From the NCBI RefSeq assembly GCF_022808855.1, contig NZ_JAKZLF010000007.1, positions 62,001 to 126,000 of the forward strand: a stretch of 64,000 bases of DNA, read 5' to 3'. The first letter of the stretch is position 1, and each line of letters starts with the position of its first letter. Shown here piece by piece: positions 19,245 through 28,760 of this stretch. The notes under the pieces are model-generated. The model saw nothing but the letters and a program-made list of their open reading frames with translations, was not told the DNA's origin and searched no databases. The position numbers and the translations under genes were made by a program. The DNA is from Anaeromyxobacter soli (lineage in GTDB: Bacteria > Myxococcota > Myxococcia > Myxococcales > Anaeromyxobacteraceae).

Positions 19245-21019
19245 GCGGGCCGCCGCCGGCGCGCCCGCGCCTGGGCGAGGGCGAGCTCGCCGCGCAGGAG
19301 CGCGAGCGCGAGCCGGAGCGCCGTCGCCCGGCGCGGCGGCACGAGCGTGCCGGCGAGGAAGCGCCGCAGGGCCTCCCGGCGCCGGAGCTTGCCGGAGGAG
19401 GTGCGCGGCAGGGTCCCCGGCTCGAGGAGGCGCACCGTGTACGGCGCGATCGAGGTGCGCTCGAGCACCGCCCGCCGGATCTCCGACTCGGCCGCCGGGT
19501 CGTCCCGCGCCCCCCGCGCGCGCTCGGCGAGGATGGCGAGCGCCTCGCCGCCCTCGCCGTCCCCCTCGCCGAGGGGGACGAAGCCGACCGCCACGGCGCA
19601 GCCCGGCCGGACCGCCGCCACGCCCGCGAGGGCCGCCTCGAACTCGTCGGGCGCGTGGTTCGCGCCGCGCACGATGACGACGTCCTTCGCGCGCCCGTGC
19701 ACGTACAGCTCGCCCCCGAGCGCGAACCCGAGATCGCCCGTGTCGAGCCAGCCGCCCGAGAGCGCGCGCCGCGTCGCGGCGGGATCGCCGAGGTAGCCCT
19801 GCATGAGGGACGGCCCGCGCACGAACACGCGCCCGAGGCGGCCCTCCCCGGCGAGCGCTCCGTCCTCGTCGCGGATCTCCACCTCGACGCCCGCGATGGG
19901 CGGGCCCACCGAGACGAGCTCGCGCGGCCCGGGCGCGACGGTGCCGTCGCGGGCGAGGCGCGCGGGATCGACCCGACGCCCCTCGAGCGGCCGCCCGCGC
20001 GGGCTAAAGGTGACCGCGAGCGCCGCCTCGGAGAGGCCGTAGACCGGCACGAGCGCCGCCGGATCGAGGCCGTGCGGCCCGAAGCGCGCCGCGAACCTCC
20101 GCATCGCCTCCGCGGAGACCGGCTCGGCGCCGTCGAGCGCGAGGCGCCAGGTCCCGAGCGACAGCCCGGCGAGCTCCGCGTCCTTCACGCGATCGGCGCA
20201 GTAGGCGTAGGCGAAGCTCGGCGCGACCGAGATCGTGCCCTGGTGGCGCGCGATGGCGCGGAGCCACAGCGCGGGGCGCGCGAGGAAGTGCTCGGGCGCG
20301 ATGAGCACGAGGCGGCCCGGGTAGCTCATCGCCGCGAGCAGGCAGCCGATGAGCCCCATGTCGTGGTAGAGCGGCAGCCAGGAGACGAGCGCGTCGTTCG
20401 CGTCGGGCCGGACCCGCTCGACGAGCGCGTCCACCTGGGCCTCCAGCGCGGCGTGGGTGAGCGCGACCGGCTTCGGGTCCACCGTCGAGCCGGACGAGAA
20501 CTGCACGAGCGCGAGCGCCTCGGGCTCGGAGGCGCGCGAGAGTCGACCGGTCTCCTGCGAGAGCTCCGCCGCGTCGGCGCAGCCGAGCGGCGGCGCCGCC
20601 CGCGCGATGGCGCCGCCGAGGAGGCGCCGCACCGCGCCGGAGGAGACGACGAGCCGCGCGCCCGACACCTCGAGCATCCGGGCCGTCTGCGCGAGGTACT
20701 CCTCCATCCGGCCGAGCCTGACCGGCGGATAGAGCGGCACGGGCACCGCCCCGGCGAGCCACGCCCCGAAGAACGCGTCCAGGAAGGCGGGCTCCGTGCG
20801 GAGCACGATCGCCACCCGATCGCCCGGCGCCACGCCCCGCGCCGCGAGCGCGGCGGCCACCCGCTCCGCGCGGTCGGCGACCTCGGCCCACCGGAGCGTG
20901 CGCTCGCGCTCGTGGAGATCGACGAACGTGACGCCGCTCGGGTGGCCCACGGCCGCGCGGAGCGCGTGCGCCAGCGTCGGGGAGCGCGGCGCGGGCGCCG
21001 GTGGCCCCACGAGCCTCAC
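19241..21019 (-). CDS. Fatty acyl-AMP ligase (FAAL-like) acyl-activating enzyme
   Basis: A 592-residue ANL-superfamily enzyme. The A3 loop LVQFSSGSTVDPKPVALTH lies near residues 160-180, with LPLYHDMGLIGCLLA, typical of FAAL/DIP2-type enzymes, then YGLSEAALAVTF, LDTGDLGF and the C-terminal catalytic-lysine motif LPRTSSGKLRRREALRRFL. FAALs make acyl-adenylates and load the acyl chain onto an ACP rather than CoA. The adjacent, 4-base overlapping ACP gene supports that here. It starts at GTG within the ACP stop. FAAL rather than CoA ligase is inferred from motif style and context. Confidence 0.87.
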   Translation of the reverse strand: MRLVGPPAPAPRSPTLAHALRAAVGHPSGVTFVDLHERERTLRWAEVADRAERVAAALAARGVAPGDRVAIVLRTEPAFLDAFFGAWLAGAVPVPLYPPVRLGRMEEYLAQTARMLEVSGARLVVSSGAVRRLLGGAIARAAPPLGCADAAELSQETGRLSRASEPEALALVQFSSGSTVDPKPVALTHAALEAQVDALVERVRPDANDALVSWLPLYHDMGLIGCLLAAMSYPGRLVLIAPEHFLARPALWLRAIARHQGTISVAPSFAYAYCADRVKDAELAGLSLGTWRLALDGAEPVSAEAMRRFAARFGPHGLDPAALVPVYGLSEAALAVTFSPRGRPLEGRRVDPARLARDGTVAPGPRELVSVGPPIAGVEVEIRDEDGALAGEGRLGRVFVRGPSLMQGYLGDPAATRRALSGGWLDTGDLGFALGGELYVHGRAKDVVIVRGANHAPDEFEAALAGVAAVRPGCAVAVGFVPLGEGDGEGGEALAILAERARGARDDPAAESEIRRAVLERTSIAPYTVRLLEPGTLPRTSSGKLRRREALRRFLAGTLVPPRRATALRLALALLRGELALAQARARRRRPA

Positions 21020-21297
21020 CGGGCCGGCTCCGGCGCCTGGGCGGGGATGAGCGCCGCGTCCGAGCGCGCCGCGACGAGCCGCGCGAGATCCGCGAGCGTG
21101 CGCGTTCCGGCCGCGTCGTCGTCCTCGAGGACGATCCGGAAGCGGTCCTCCACGGCGACGACGAGCGAGAGGAGCTGGAGCGAGTCGAGCGCGCCCGCGA
21201 GGGCCGCGTCGGGCGCGGGCGTGGCGTCGCCGAGCCGGAGCTCGTCGCGCGCGATGCGGAGGATCTCGTGCGCCACCCTTGCTTCACGATCCGTCAT
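21016..21297 (-). CDS. Stand-alone acyl carrier protein
   Basis: A 93-residue acidic helical protein with the 4'-phosphopantetheine site in GALDSLQLLSLVVAVEDRF (Ser39 of DSL). It starts at ATG two bases after the PKS stop, and its own stop overlaps the ligase start. It most likely carries the fatty acyl group from the ligase to the type III synthase. It is not the housekeeping acpP: that gene normally sits with fab genes, and this protein has a Pro/Ala-rich tail (AALIPAQAPEPAR). Confidence 0.87.
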   Translation of the reverse strand: MTDREARVAHEILRIARDELRLGDATPAPDAALAGALDSLQLLSLVVAVEDRFRIVLEDDDAAGTRTLADLARLVAARSDAALIPAQAPEPAR

Positions 21298-21299
21298 GG

Positions 21300-22373
21300 T
21301 CACCACCGGAGGAGGACGAGCTCGGCCGAGAAGCCCGGGCCCATCGCGGCGAGGAGGCCCACGTCTCCGGGGCGGGCCTCGCCCGCGTCGAGCAGGTCGC
21401 CGAGGACGAAGAGCACCGAGGCGGAGGAGAGGTTGCCGACCTCCTGGAGCGAACGGAAGGACCGGGAGAGCGCCGCCTCCGGCAGGTCGAGGGCGCGGCG
21501 GAAGGCCTCGAGCACCTTCGGCCCGCCGGTGTGGGCGATGAAGTGGCGCACGTCGCCGCGCGAGAGCCCGTTCGCGGCGAGGAAGCGATCCACGTCTCCG
21601 CCGACGTTCGCCTGGATCACCTCCGGCACCTTCGCGGAGAGGACCACCTTGAAGCCCGTGTCGACGACGTCCCACCCCATCACCCACTCCGTGTCCGGGT
21701 AGAACACCGAGCGGGTCGCGAGGATCCGCGGCGCGTGGTCGGGCGCGGGGGCGCGCTCGCCGCCCTGGAGCACCACCGCCGCCGCGCCGTCCCCGAACAG
21801 GCCGCTCGCGATGACGTTCGCGATGGAGGTGTCCTCCCGCTGGAGGGTGAGCGAGCAGAGCTCGACCGAGACGAGCACCGCCACCTCGCCGGGGAACGCC
21901 CGCAGGGCGTCCGAGGCCCGGGCGAGCCCCGCCGCGCCCGCCATGCAGCCCAGGCCGAAGATCGGCGTCCGCTTCACCGAGGGCGAGATCCCCAGCCGGT
22001 TCACGAGCTTCGCGTCGAGCGAGGGGGTGGCGACGCCGGTGACGGTCACGAAGTAGAGATGGTCCACCTCGCGCGGGGTGACGCCCGCCCGCGCGAGCGC
22101 CTCCGACACGGCCGCCGCGCCCAGCTCGCTCCCGACCCGGATGAACGCGTCGTTGGTCTTCCGGAACGAGTCGAGCGCCGGGTACTCGGAGAGCGGAAGG
22201 GCGAGGTGGCGGCCGCCCACGCGTGCAGCGCGGTGCAGATCGGCGAGACGCTCGACGTTGAAGTGCCGCGCGCCCCAGTACGCGGACAGGGCCGCGATGA
22301 GCGTCTCCTGATCCACGAAGTTCGGGGGCAGCGCGCGGCCGACGGAGAGGATCGCGGGGTGCGTGCTCGTCAT
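21300..22373 (-). CDS. Type III polyketide synthase (chalcone synthase-like)
   Basis: A 357-residue thiolase-fold synthase with the full catalytic triad: Cys143 in [12 protein letters not shown], His281 in [13 protein letters not shown] and Asn314 in [14 protein letters not shown], plus the C-terminal [10 protein letters not shown] loop. Type III synthases extend a starter acyl group with malonyl-CoA and cyclise it to resorcinols, pyrones or phloroglucinols. The ACP and FAAL genes downstream suggest a long-chain fatty acyl starter delivered on ACP. I chose ATG 22373 ([17 protein letters not shown]); the 14-residue extension to 22415 has no support. It begins 88 bases after the histidine kinase stop on the same strand. 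Confidence 0.93.
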   Translation of the reverse strand: MTSTHPAILSVGRALPPNFVDQETLIAALSAYWGARHFNVERLADLHRAARVGGRHLALPLSEYPALDSFRKTNDAFIRVGSELGAAAVSEALARAGVTPREVDHLYFVTVTGVATPSLDAKLVNRLGISPSVKRTPIFGLGCMAGAAGLARASDALRAFPGEVAVLVSVELCSLTLQREDTSIANVIASGLFGDGAAAVVLQGGERAPAPDHAPRILATRSVFYPDTEWVMGWDVVDTGFKVVLSAKVPEVIQANVGGDVDRFLAANGLSRGDVRHFIAHTGGPKVLEAFRRALDLPEAALSRSFRSLQEVGNLSSASVLFVLGDLLDAGEARPGDVGLLAAMGPGFSAELVLLRW

Positions 22374-22461
22374 AGGGGGAACGGCCCAGCGGCAGGCATG
22401 TGACCCCGCGCGCACGGCCGCAAGGTCCGGCCGGGGGCCGTGGCGCCCGGACGCAGCGCCG

Positions 22462-24045
22462 TCAACCGGGCGTCGCGACGGGCAGCGTGAAGCTGAACGT
22501 GCTGCCCGCCGCGGGCGCGCTCACGAGCTCGACCTCGCCCCCGTGAGCCTCGACGAGCCGCCGCACGATGTAGAGCCCGAGGCCGAGCCCGTCGGCCTCC
22601 CGCCCGGGACCTCGCACGTAGCGCTGGAAGATCCGCTGCTGGTCCTCGGGCGCGATCCCGGGCCCCTCGTCCATGACGGAGATCCGCACGAAGGCGCCGG
22701 CCGGGTTGGCGCTCACGACGACGCGGCCGGCGGTGTGCTTGAGCGCGTTCCCGACCAGGTTCACGAGGACGCGGTCGAGCCGGTCGGGATCGGCGTGCAC
22801 CGGCGGGAGGCCGTCCGGCACGGCGACCTCGAGGCGCTGCGGGTCGAACACCCCGCGGTTGAGCTCGATCGCCTCCGCCACGAACGCGCGCACGTCCACG
22901 GCGGCGCGCTGGAGCGCGAGCGCGGCGCCGCTCTCGAGGCGCGCCGCGTCGGCGAGATCGCGCAGCATCCGCTCCATCCGCCTGCCCGCGAGCGCGATGT
23001 CGCGCGCGGCCTTCTCCGCCGCGCCCGGCTTCGCCCCGTGGCGGCCGAGCACCTGCGCCTTGAGGAGCACGATCTGGAGCGGGTTGCGCAGGTCGTGAGA
23101 GACGGCGCGGAGCAGGTCCTCGCGGCTCTCCTTCGTCGCGCGCAGCTCGGCGATGGTGACGTTGAGCTCGTTCTCGATGTGGCTCCGCAGCGCGACGAGC
23201 TCGCGGTGCGGAGCGACCACCGCGCCCACGAACAGCGCGCGGAAGATGAGGAAGAAGGTGAGCACCAGGTACGCGTGCCCGAGCACGTGCACCGGATCGA
23301 ACGGGCGCGCGTAGAGGGTGAGGGAGAGCTCGGAGAGGACGGTGACCGCGAGCGCCGCCGCGAGCGTGCGGGCGCCGCGGTCGCCGGCGCGGGCGGCGCG
23401 GTGGTGCACGAGCGCGCCCACGAGCGCGACCGCCGCGACGAAGAGCTCGAGCCCGACCTTCGCGGACGTGAGCCCGCCTCCCTCCACGTAGAAGAAGGCC
23501 CGATCGCCCGGCAAGGCGAGCTCGACCGCGACGAAGGCCGTGACCGCGACGAGGTGGGGGACGAGCAGGCGCGCCCTGCCCGGCCGCAGGCTCCGATCGC
23601 TCGGCGGGAGCCGCGCGACCCAGACGAGCGTCCCCACGGTCCAGAGGCGGGCAAGGAACCAGTAGTAGATGCCCCGCTCGGTCGTCCCCGGGCCCCCGAC
23701 GCCCGGCATCCCCGGAAACGTGAGCAGGTGCAGGGCCTCGAAGAGCCCCACCGCCAGGAACGCGGGGCCGATCACCTGCGCCCGTCGATCCGGGAACTCG
23801 CGGGCCGCGAACCACTGCACGCCGAACGTGGCGAACGCCACGCCGACGACGAGCAGCTCGAGGACGGTGTGGACGGGGAGGTACCGGGCCGCAGAGAGCG
23901 GCTCGTGCAGCCCGGGCAGCGCGAGGAGGATGACGAGGGGCGCGGCGAGCGCGACGAGCCACGCGAGCCGCAGCCCGGACGAGGCGGTGGGCGGTCGCGA
24001 GGCCGCGCGAGGCAGGGTCAGATCGTCCACCATGGAGGCGCCCAT
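22462..24045 (-). CDS. Membrane histidine kinase with MASE3-like sensor
   Basis: A 527-residue kinase. The first ~260 residues form about eight membrane helices with [22 protein letters not shown] and [14 protein letters not shown], a pattern typical of the MASE3 sensor domain. HisKA follows ([20 protein letters not shown]), then HATPase_c ([54 protein letters not shown]). No receiver or regulator is adjacent. The open frame continues antisense through clpB to 26961, which is an artefact; ATG 24045 ([13 protein letters not shown]) or 24033 is the likely start. It may be co-transcribed with the polyketide cluster that begins 88 bases downstream. Confidence 0.88.
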   Translation of the reverse strand: MGASMVDDLTLPRAASRPPTASSGLRLAWLVALAAPLVILLALPGLHEPLSAARYLPVHTVLELLVVGVAFATFGVQWFAAREFPDRRAQVIGPAFLAVGLFEALHLLTFPGMPGVGGPGTTERGIYYWFLARLWTVGTLVWVARLPPSDRSLRPGRARLLVPHLVAVTAFVAVELALPGDRAFFYVEGGGLTSAKVGLELFVAAVALVGALVHHRAARAGDRGARTLAAALAVTVLSELSLTLYARPFDPVHVLGHAYLVLTFFLIFRALFVGAVVAPHRELVALRSHIENELNVTIAELRATKESREDLLRAVSHDLRNPLQIVLLKAQVLGRHGAKPGAAEKAARDIALAGRRMERMLRDLADAARLESGAALALQRAAVDVRAFVAEAIELNRGVFDPQRLEVAVPDGLPPVHADPDRLDRVLVNLVGNALKHTAGRVVVSANPAGAFVRISVMDEGPGIAPEDQQRIFQRYVRGPGREADGLGLGLYIVRRLVEAHGGEVELVSAPAAGSTFSFTLPVATPG

Positions 24046-24116
24046 CCCCGGGCGGGCCTCGACTCTACACGAGCCGGAGCGATGCAATTCCGGCTTTCCT
24101 GCCGCGGCGGCGCTGC

Positions 24117-24144
24117 TTGCCAAGCCCCCCCGCGGTCTTACGTT
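24117..24144 (+). promoter_or_regulatory. clpB promoter, leaderless type
   Basis: TTGCCA (24117-24122), a 16-base spacer and TACGTT (24139-24144) form a recognisable housekeeping promoter. The -10 ends six bases before ATG 24151, so transcription would begin at or beside the start codon. No Shine-Dalgarno is possible in that space. No heat-shock sigma-32-type -10 or CIRCE inverted repeat is seen. Confidence 0.6.
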
Positions 24145-24150
24145 CGCGCC

Positions 24151-26772
24151 ATGCGAATGGAAAAGCTCACCGTGAAGGCCCAGGAGGCGCTCGCCGCCGC
24201 CCAGAGCGAGGCGCGCCGCCGCGACCACCAGGCCATCGACGTCGAGCACCTCGTGCTCGCCCTCCTCTCCCAGCCGGAGGGGACCGCGACGCCCATCCTG
24301 GAGAAGATCGGCGCGGAGCCGTCGCTCGTCGCCTCGCGCGTGGAGGACGAGCTGCGCACCGTGCCCAAGGTCTCCGGCGCGGAGCCGTACCTCGCGAACC
24401 GGCTCGCGAAGCTCGTCGACCGCGCCGAGGACGCCGCGAAGCGGCTCAAGGACGAGTACGTCTCGACCGAGCACCTCCTGCTCGCCGCCGCCGAGGAGAA
24501 GACCGGCGCGGGCGAGGCGCTGCGCGCCTCGGGGGCGACGCCGGACCGGATCGTCGCCGCGCTCCAGGACGTGCGCGGCGGGGCGCGCGTGACGTCGCCC
24601 GAGGCCGAGAGCCAGTACCGCGCCCTCGAGAAGTACGCGAAGGACCTCACCGCGCTCGCGAAGGCGGGGAAGCTCGATCCGGTGGTGGGGCGCGACGACG
24701 AGATCCGCCGCGTCGTCCAGATCCTCTCCCGCCGCACGAAGAACAACCCCGTGCTCGTCGGCGACCCGGGCGTCGGCAAGACCGCCATCGTCGAGGGGCT
24801 CGCCCGGCGCATCGTGGACGGCGACGTACCCGAGGGGCTCAAGGGGAAGCGCCTCCTCGCGCTCGACCTCGGCGCGATGGTCGCGGGCGCGAAGTACCGC
24901 GGCGAGTTCGAGGAGCGGCTGAAGGGCGTCCTCAAGGAGGTCGTCTCGTCCGAGGGCCAGATCATCCTCTTCATCGACGAGATGCACACCATCATCGGCG
25001 CCGGCGCCGCCGAGGGCGCGATGGACGCGGGCAACATGCTGAAGCCCGCCCTCGCGCGCGGCGAGCTGCACGCGATCGGCGCCACCACCGTGAACGAGTA
25101 CCGCAAGCACGTCGAGAAGGACCCCGCCCTCGAGCGGCGCTTCCAGCCGGTGTTCGTGGGCGAGCCGTCGGTGGCCGACACCATCTCGATCCTGCGCGGC
25201 CTCAAGGACCGCTACGAGCTGCACCACAAGGTCCGCATCCAGGACGCGGCGCTCGTCGAGGCGGCGCGGCTCAGCCACCGCTACATCACCGACCGCTTCC
25301 TGCCTGACAAGGCCATCGACCTCGTCGACGAGGCGGCGAGCCGGTTGCGCATCGAGATCGACTCGATGCCGACCGAGGTGGACGAGGTGCGCCGCCGCAT
25401 CGCACAGCTCGAGATCGAGCGGCAGGGGCTGCAGAAGGAGCAGGACGAGGCCTCGCGGCACCGGCTCGGCCAGGCGGAGAAGGAGCTCGCCGCGCTGAAC
25501 GAGGAGTTCGCGCGCCTCAAGAGCCGCTGGGACGCGGAGAAGGCGGTCATCCAGGACCTCGCGCAGGCGAAGCAGGAGATCGACGGGCTGAAGCAGGAGC
25601 AGACGAAGGCGGAGCGCGAGGCGAACTTCCAGAAGGCCGCCGAGATCAAGTTCGGCCGGCTCCCGGAGGTGGAGCGGCGCGTGGCGGAGCTGCAGGAGCG
25701 CCTCGCCGGCCTGCAGCGCGACGGCGCGATGCTGAAGGAGGAGGTCACGCCCGAGGAGATCGCCGAGGTGGTCTCCAAGTGGACCGGCATCCCGGTCTCG
25801 AAGCTCGTCGAGGGCGAGGTCGAGAAGCTCCTCGGCATGGAGGACCGGCTGCGGGAGCGCGTCGTCGGCCAGGACGAGGCGGTGCAGGCGGTCTCGGCGG
25901 CGGTGCGCCGCGCGCGCTCGGGCCTCCAGGATCCCAACCGGCCGATCGGCTCGTTCATCTTCCTCGGGCCCACCGGCGTCGGGAAGACGGAGACCGCCCG
26001 CGCGCTCGCCGAGTTCCTGTTCGACGACGAGGCCGCGATGGTCCGCCTCGACATGAGCGAGTACATGGAGAAGCACGCCGTGTCGCGGCTCATCGGCGCG
26101 CCCCCCGGCTACGTCGGCTACGAGGAGGGCGGCCAGCTCACCGAGGCGGTCCGCCGCCGGCCGTATGCGGTGATCCTCTTCGACGAGATCGAGAAGGCGC
26201 ACCACGACGTCTTCAACGTGCTCCTCCAGATCCTCGACGACGGCCGGCTCACCGACGGCCAGGGGCGCACCGTCGACTTCCGGAACGCGGTCGTCATCAT
26301 GACCTCCAACATCGGCTCGCAGGAGATCCAGCGGCTCGCCGGCCGCCCGGGGGCCGACGTCTCGGCGATCCGGGAGGCGGCGCTCGAGAACCTGCGCGCG
26401 GAGTTCCGGCCGGAGTTCCTGAACCGGGTGGACGAGATCGTGGTCTTCCGCCCGCTGTCGCGCGAGCACGTCGGGCGCATCGTGGAGATCCAGCTCGCGC
26501 GCCTGCGCAAGCTCCTCGAGGAGCGGCGCATCACGATCGAGCTCTCGCCTGCGGCGCGCGAGGCCATCGCCGACGCGGGCTACGACCCGGTCTACGGGGC
26601 GCGCCCCCTGAAGCGCGCCATCCAGCGGATGATCCAGGACCCGCTCGCGACGAAGCTCCTGCGCGGCGAGTTCAAGGCCGGCGACCACGTCGTGGTGGAC
26701 GAGGGGCCGGACGGGAACATCACGTTCGCGAAGGGCGCCCGCGCCGTCGAGGGCGAGGCGCTCGTGCATTGA
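24151..26772 (+). CDS. clpB: ATP-dependent disaggregase ClpB
   Basis: An 873-residue Hsp100 chaperone that extracts proteins from aggregates together with DnaK. In order: Clp N-domain ([20 protein letters not shown]; repeats to about 145), AAA+ domain 1 with Walker A GDPGVGKT near 205 and [13 protein letters not shown], the coiled-coil middle domain at roughly 400-530 ([20 protein letters not shown] and onward) that distinguishes ClpB from ClpA/C, and AAA+ domain 2 with Walker A GPTGVGKT near 606 and [20 protein letters not shown]. There is no ClpP-binding IGL loop. Length and motifs are complete. Confidence 0.97.
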   Translation: MRMEKLTVKAQEALAAAQSEARRRDHQAIDVEHLVLALLSQPEGTATPILEKIGAEPSLVASRVEDELRTVPKVSGAEPYLANRLAKLVDRAEDAAKRLKDEYVSTEHLLLAAAEEKTGAGEALRASGATPDRIVAALQDVRGGARVTSPEAESQYRALEKYAKDLTALAKAGKLDPVVGRDDEIRRVVQILSRRTKNNPVLVGDPGVGKTAIVEGLARRIVDGDVPEGLKGKRLLALDLGAMVAGAKYRGEFEERLKGVLKEVVSSEGQIILFIDEMHTIIGAGAAEGAMDAGNMLKPALARGELHAIGATTVNEYRKHVEKDPALERRFQPVFVGEPSVADTISILRGLKDRYELHHKVRIQDAALVEAARLSHRYITDRFLPDKAIDLVDEAASRLRIEIDSMPTEVDEVRRRIAQLEIERQGLQKEQDEASRHRLGQAEKELAALNEEFARLKSRWDAEKAVIQDLAQAKQEIDGLKQEQTKAEREANFQKAAEIKFGRLPEVERRVAELQERLAGLQRDGAMLKEEVTPEEIAEVVSKWTGIPVSKLVEGEVEKLLGMEDRLRERVVGQDEAVQAVSAAVRRARSGLQDPNRPIGSFIFLGPTGVGKTETARALAEFLFDDEAAMVRLDMSEYMEKHAVSRLIGAPPGYVGYEEGGQLTEAVRRRPYAVILFDEIEKAHHDVFNVLLQILDDGRLTDGQGRTVDFRNAVVIMTSNIGSQEIQRLAGRPGADVSAIREAALENLRAEFRPEFLNRVDEIVVFRPLSREHVGRIVEIQLARLRKLLEERRITIELSPAAREAIADAGYDPVYGARPLKRAIQRMIQDPLATKLLRGEFKAGDHVVVDEGPDGNITFAKGARAVEGEALVH

Positions 26773-26779
26773 TAGGTGG

Positions 26780-26955
26780 TCGAACCGGGGAGGGGCCCCG
26801 TGCAACGCACGGGGAGGGGGCAACGCCCCCTCCCGGCGGGGAGCCCGGGCGCACCCGCGAACGCGGGCGCACGGGCTCACGGGCCCCGCCGAGCAGGGGT
26901 GGGGCCCCGGCGACGGCGGTGAGCCGCCGACGGGGCGGGGGCGCAGCCCCCGTAC
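26780..26955 (-). repeat. Dispersed multi-hairpin repeat, copy 3 (diverged, inverted)
   Basis: The gap between the convergent clpB and MBL genes is packed with hairpins: CCCCGTGC-AAC-GCACGGGG (26796-26814), GGAGGGGGC-AAC-GCCCCCTCC (26813-26833), CCCGCG-AA-CGCGGG, and GGGGGCGCAGCCCCC near 26937-26951. Read on the minus strand, the part nearest the MBL stop (ACGGGGGCTGCGCCCCCGCC, then GGGGCCCCACCCCTG) matches the start of copy 1. It sits immediately 3' of a gene in the same orientation as the other copies, and may double as a bidirectional terminator. Confidence 0.65.
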
Positions 26956-26960
26956 GATCA

Positions 26961-27911
26961 CTACGCCTGCGCGTCGAGCCAGACCTCGAGCCCCTGCGCG
27001 TTGAGGTCGAGGTCCACCCCGTACACCGCCAGCGCCTCCTCGCGCGCGAGCGGCGCGCCGTGCGCGGCGAGGCCGCGGAGGAGCTGACCGGCGAGCGCCT
27101 CGCGCAGGGCGGCGTGACGGCCGGGCCCGGAGGGCGCCGCGCGCGCGAGCCGCACGTGCTCGTCGAGGCCCTCGAGGAGCTGGGCGGCGGCGCGGGGGAT
27201 CTCCCCCTCGAGCATCCCGAAGTGCGTGAGGTAGATGCGCTCGGGCTTCTCCGCGAGCATGCGCTCCACGGTCCGCCGCAGCGCGGCCGGATCGAGCTGC
27301 ACCGGCGTCGTGGTCGGGAACACGAAGGGCCCCTTCGCGGAGTCGGCCTCGCGGTAGGAGATGCCGAACGCGTCGCCGGTGAAGAAGCCGCGCGTCGCGG
27401 GATCGTGGACGACGAGGTGGTGCTTCGCGTGACCGGGGGCGTCGAGCATGCGGAGCACGCGGCCGCCGAGATCCACCTCGTGGCCGTCCGGCGCCTCGAC
27501 GACCCGCGCCGCGGGGATGGGCGGGATGTCGCCGTAGAGCTCCCGGAAGCGCGCCTCACCGTAGACCTCGGCGGTGCCCGCGATGAGCTTCGACGGATCG
27601 ACGAGGTGGCGCGCGCCGCGCGGGTGCGCGACCAGCGTCGCGCGAGGGAGCGCCTCCATGAGCTTCCCCGCGCCGCCCGCGTGGTCGAGGTGCACGTGCG
27701 TGACGACCACGTGCGAGACGTCCGCGGGCGCGATGCGGAACGCGGCGAGCGCCTCGAGGATGCGCGGCACGGACGAGGACGCCGCGGTCTCGATCACGGC
27801 GGCGGACGCGTCGCCCCGGACGACGTAGCAGGCGGCGAGCTTCGGGCGGACGTAGCCCGAGTCGAGGAGGACGACGCCGGGGGCGATCTCGCGGGCAGGG
27901 TCGAGGTGCAT
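26961..27911 (-). CDS. Metallo-beta-lactamase fold hydrolase
   Basis: A 316-residue MBL-fold enzyme with the zinc motif VVTHVHLDHAGGAGKL (HxHxDH) near residues 70-85, a downstream His in LDAPGHAKHHLVVHD and Asp in FFTGDAFGISY, and a late metal ligand in YLTHFGMLEG. It resembles glyoxalase II-like or quorum-lactonase-like soluble hydrolases; the substrate is uncertain. ATG 27911 is preceded by CGGAGAG. The frame continues to 27965 but without a ribosome site. It is divergent from the DoxX gene; the 257-base gap shows no other feature. Confidence 0.85.
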   Translation of the reverse strand: MHLDPAREIAPGVVLLDSGYVRPKLAACYVVRGDASAAVIETAASSSVPRILEALAAFRIAPADVSHVVVTHVHLDHAGGAGKLMEALPRATLVAHPRGARHLVDPSKLIAGTAEVYGEARFRELYGDIPPIPAARVVEAPDGHEVDLGGRVLRMLDAPGHAKHHLVVHDPATRGFFTGDAFGISYREADSAKGPFVFPTTTPVQLDPAALRRTVERMLAEKPERIYLTHFGMLEGEIPRAAAQLLEGLDEHVRLARAAPSGPGRHAALREALAGQLLRGLAAHGAPLAREEALAVYGVDLDLNAQGLEVWLDAQA

Positions 27912-28168
27912 CGGGCTCTCCGGAGCTTGCGGGGCCGTGCTTCTGTACCGGCGCGGCGTCCGCACGGCAACTCGGCATGAGGCTGCGGCCGCGCGGCGTG
28001 GCGCCCGGGAGGCCGCGGAGCGGCCGGTCGTGCGCCCATCACGCGGCGCCGCGCACCGGCGCAGGGCGAGCGGCGCGCGAGGAGCGGCGTGACTCCGGGT
28101 TGCTGCGGAGGCCGGCGCAGCTATGGATCCAGAGGCGGCAGCTCCCTCGCCGCCAGGAGGTCGCTGCG

Positions 28169-28660
28169 ATGGATCGCCACCTCGAACACTACTGGCCGCT
28201 TCCGCTCCGCATCCTGCTCGGGATCTCGTTCATGTACCACGGCGCCCCGAAGCTCACCGCCGCGGGGCACGCCGAGTTCCAGGGCATGCTCGCCCAGCTC
28301 GGGATCCCGCTGCCCGCGCTCATGGCCTGGGTGGGAGGCATCGTCGAGTTCTTCGGCGGGATCGCGCTCATCGTCGGCGCCGCCACCTGGCTCGTCGCCC
28401 TCCTGCTCTCGCTCGAGATGCTCGTCGCGATGATCAGGGTTCACGCGCCGTACGGCTTCGGCTACATCCAGATCACCGGGATGACCGACAAGGGCCCGGT
28501 GTTCGGGATGCCGGGCATCGAGGTGAACCTCCTCTTCCTCGCCGGGCTGCTGGCGCTGTTCATCGGCGGGGCCGGGCCGCTCTCGGTGGACGAGCGGCTC
28601 ATGAAGCGCGAGAGCCGGCTGCAGGTGCCGTGGCTCAGGCACCGTGAGGTCCACGCCTGA
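28169..28660 (+). CDS. DoxX family membrane protein
   Basis: A 163-residue protein with four membrane helices and the DoxX-family features LPLRILLGISFMYHGAPKL, WVGGIVEFFGGIALIVG and LVAMIRVHAP. DoxX-like proteins are linked to quinone, thiosulfate or redox-stress functions, but this subgroup is uncharacterised. A near-perfect ribosome site, CCAGGAGGT, lies eight bases before ATG 28169, which decides the start over the longer frame to 27977. It converges on asd. Confidence 0.88.
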   Translation: MDRHLEHYWPLPLRILLGISFMYHGAPKLTAAGHAEFQGMLAQLGIPLPALMAWVGGIVEFFGGIALIVGAATWLVALLLSLEMLVAMIRVHAPYGFGYIQITGMTDKGPVFGMPGIEVNLLFLAGLLALFIGGAGPLSVDERLMKRESRLQVPWLRHREVHA

Positions 28661-28760
28661 GCGCCGCCGATCCCGCAGTGAGCGACGCCGGACGCAGCGC
28701 GGCGCCGCGCGCCCCGCGGGCGCGGGACGGCACGGCGCCGCAGGTCGCGACCGGAGCGCG

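Noticed and set aside
22462-26961. A 1499-codon minus-strand open frame spanning clpB and the histidine kinase
   Set aside because: Only the 22462-24045 part resembles a protein. The rest is antisense to a perfect clpB and is Arg/Leu/His/Asp-rich, as expected from GC bias.
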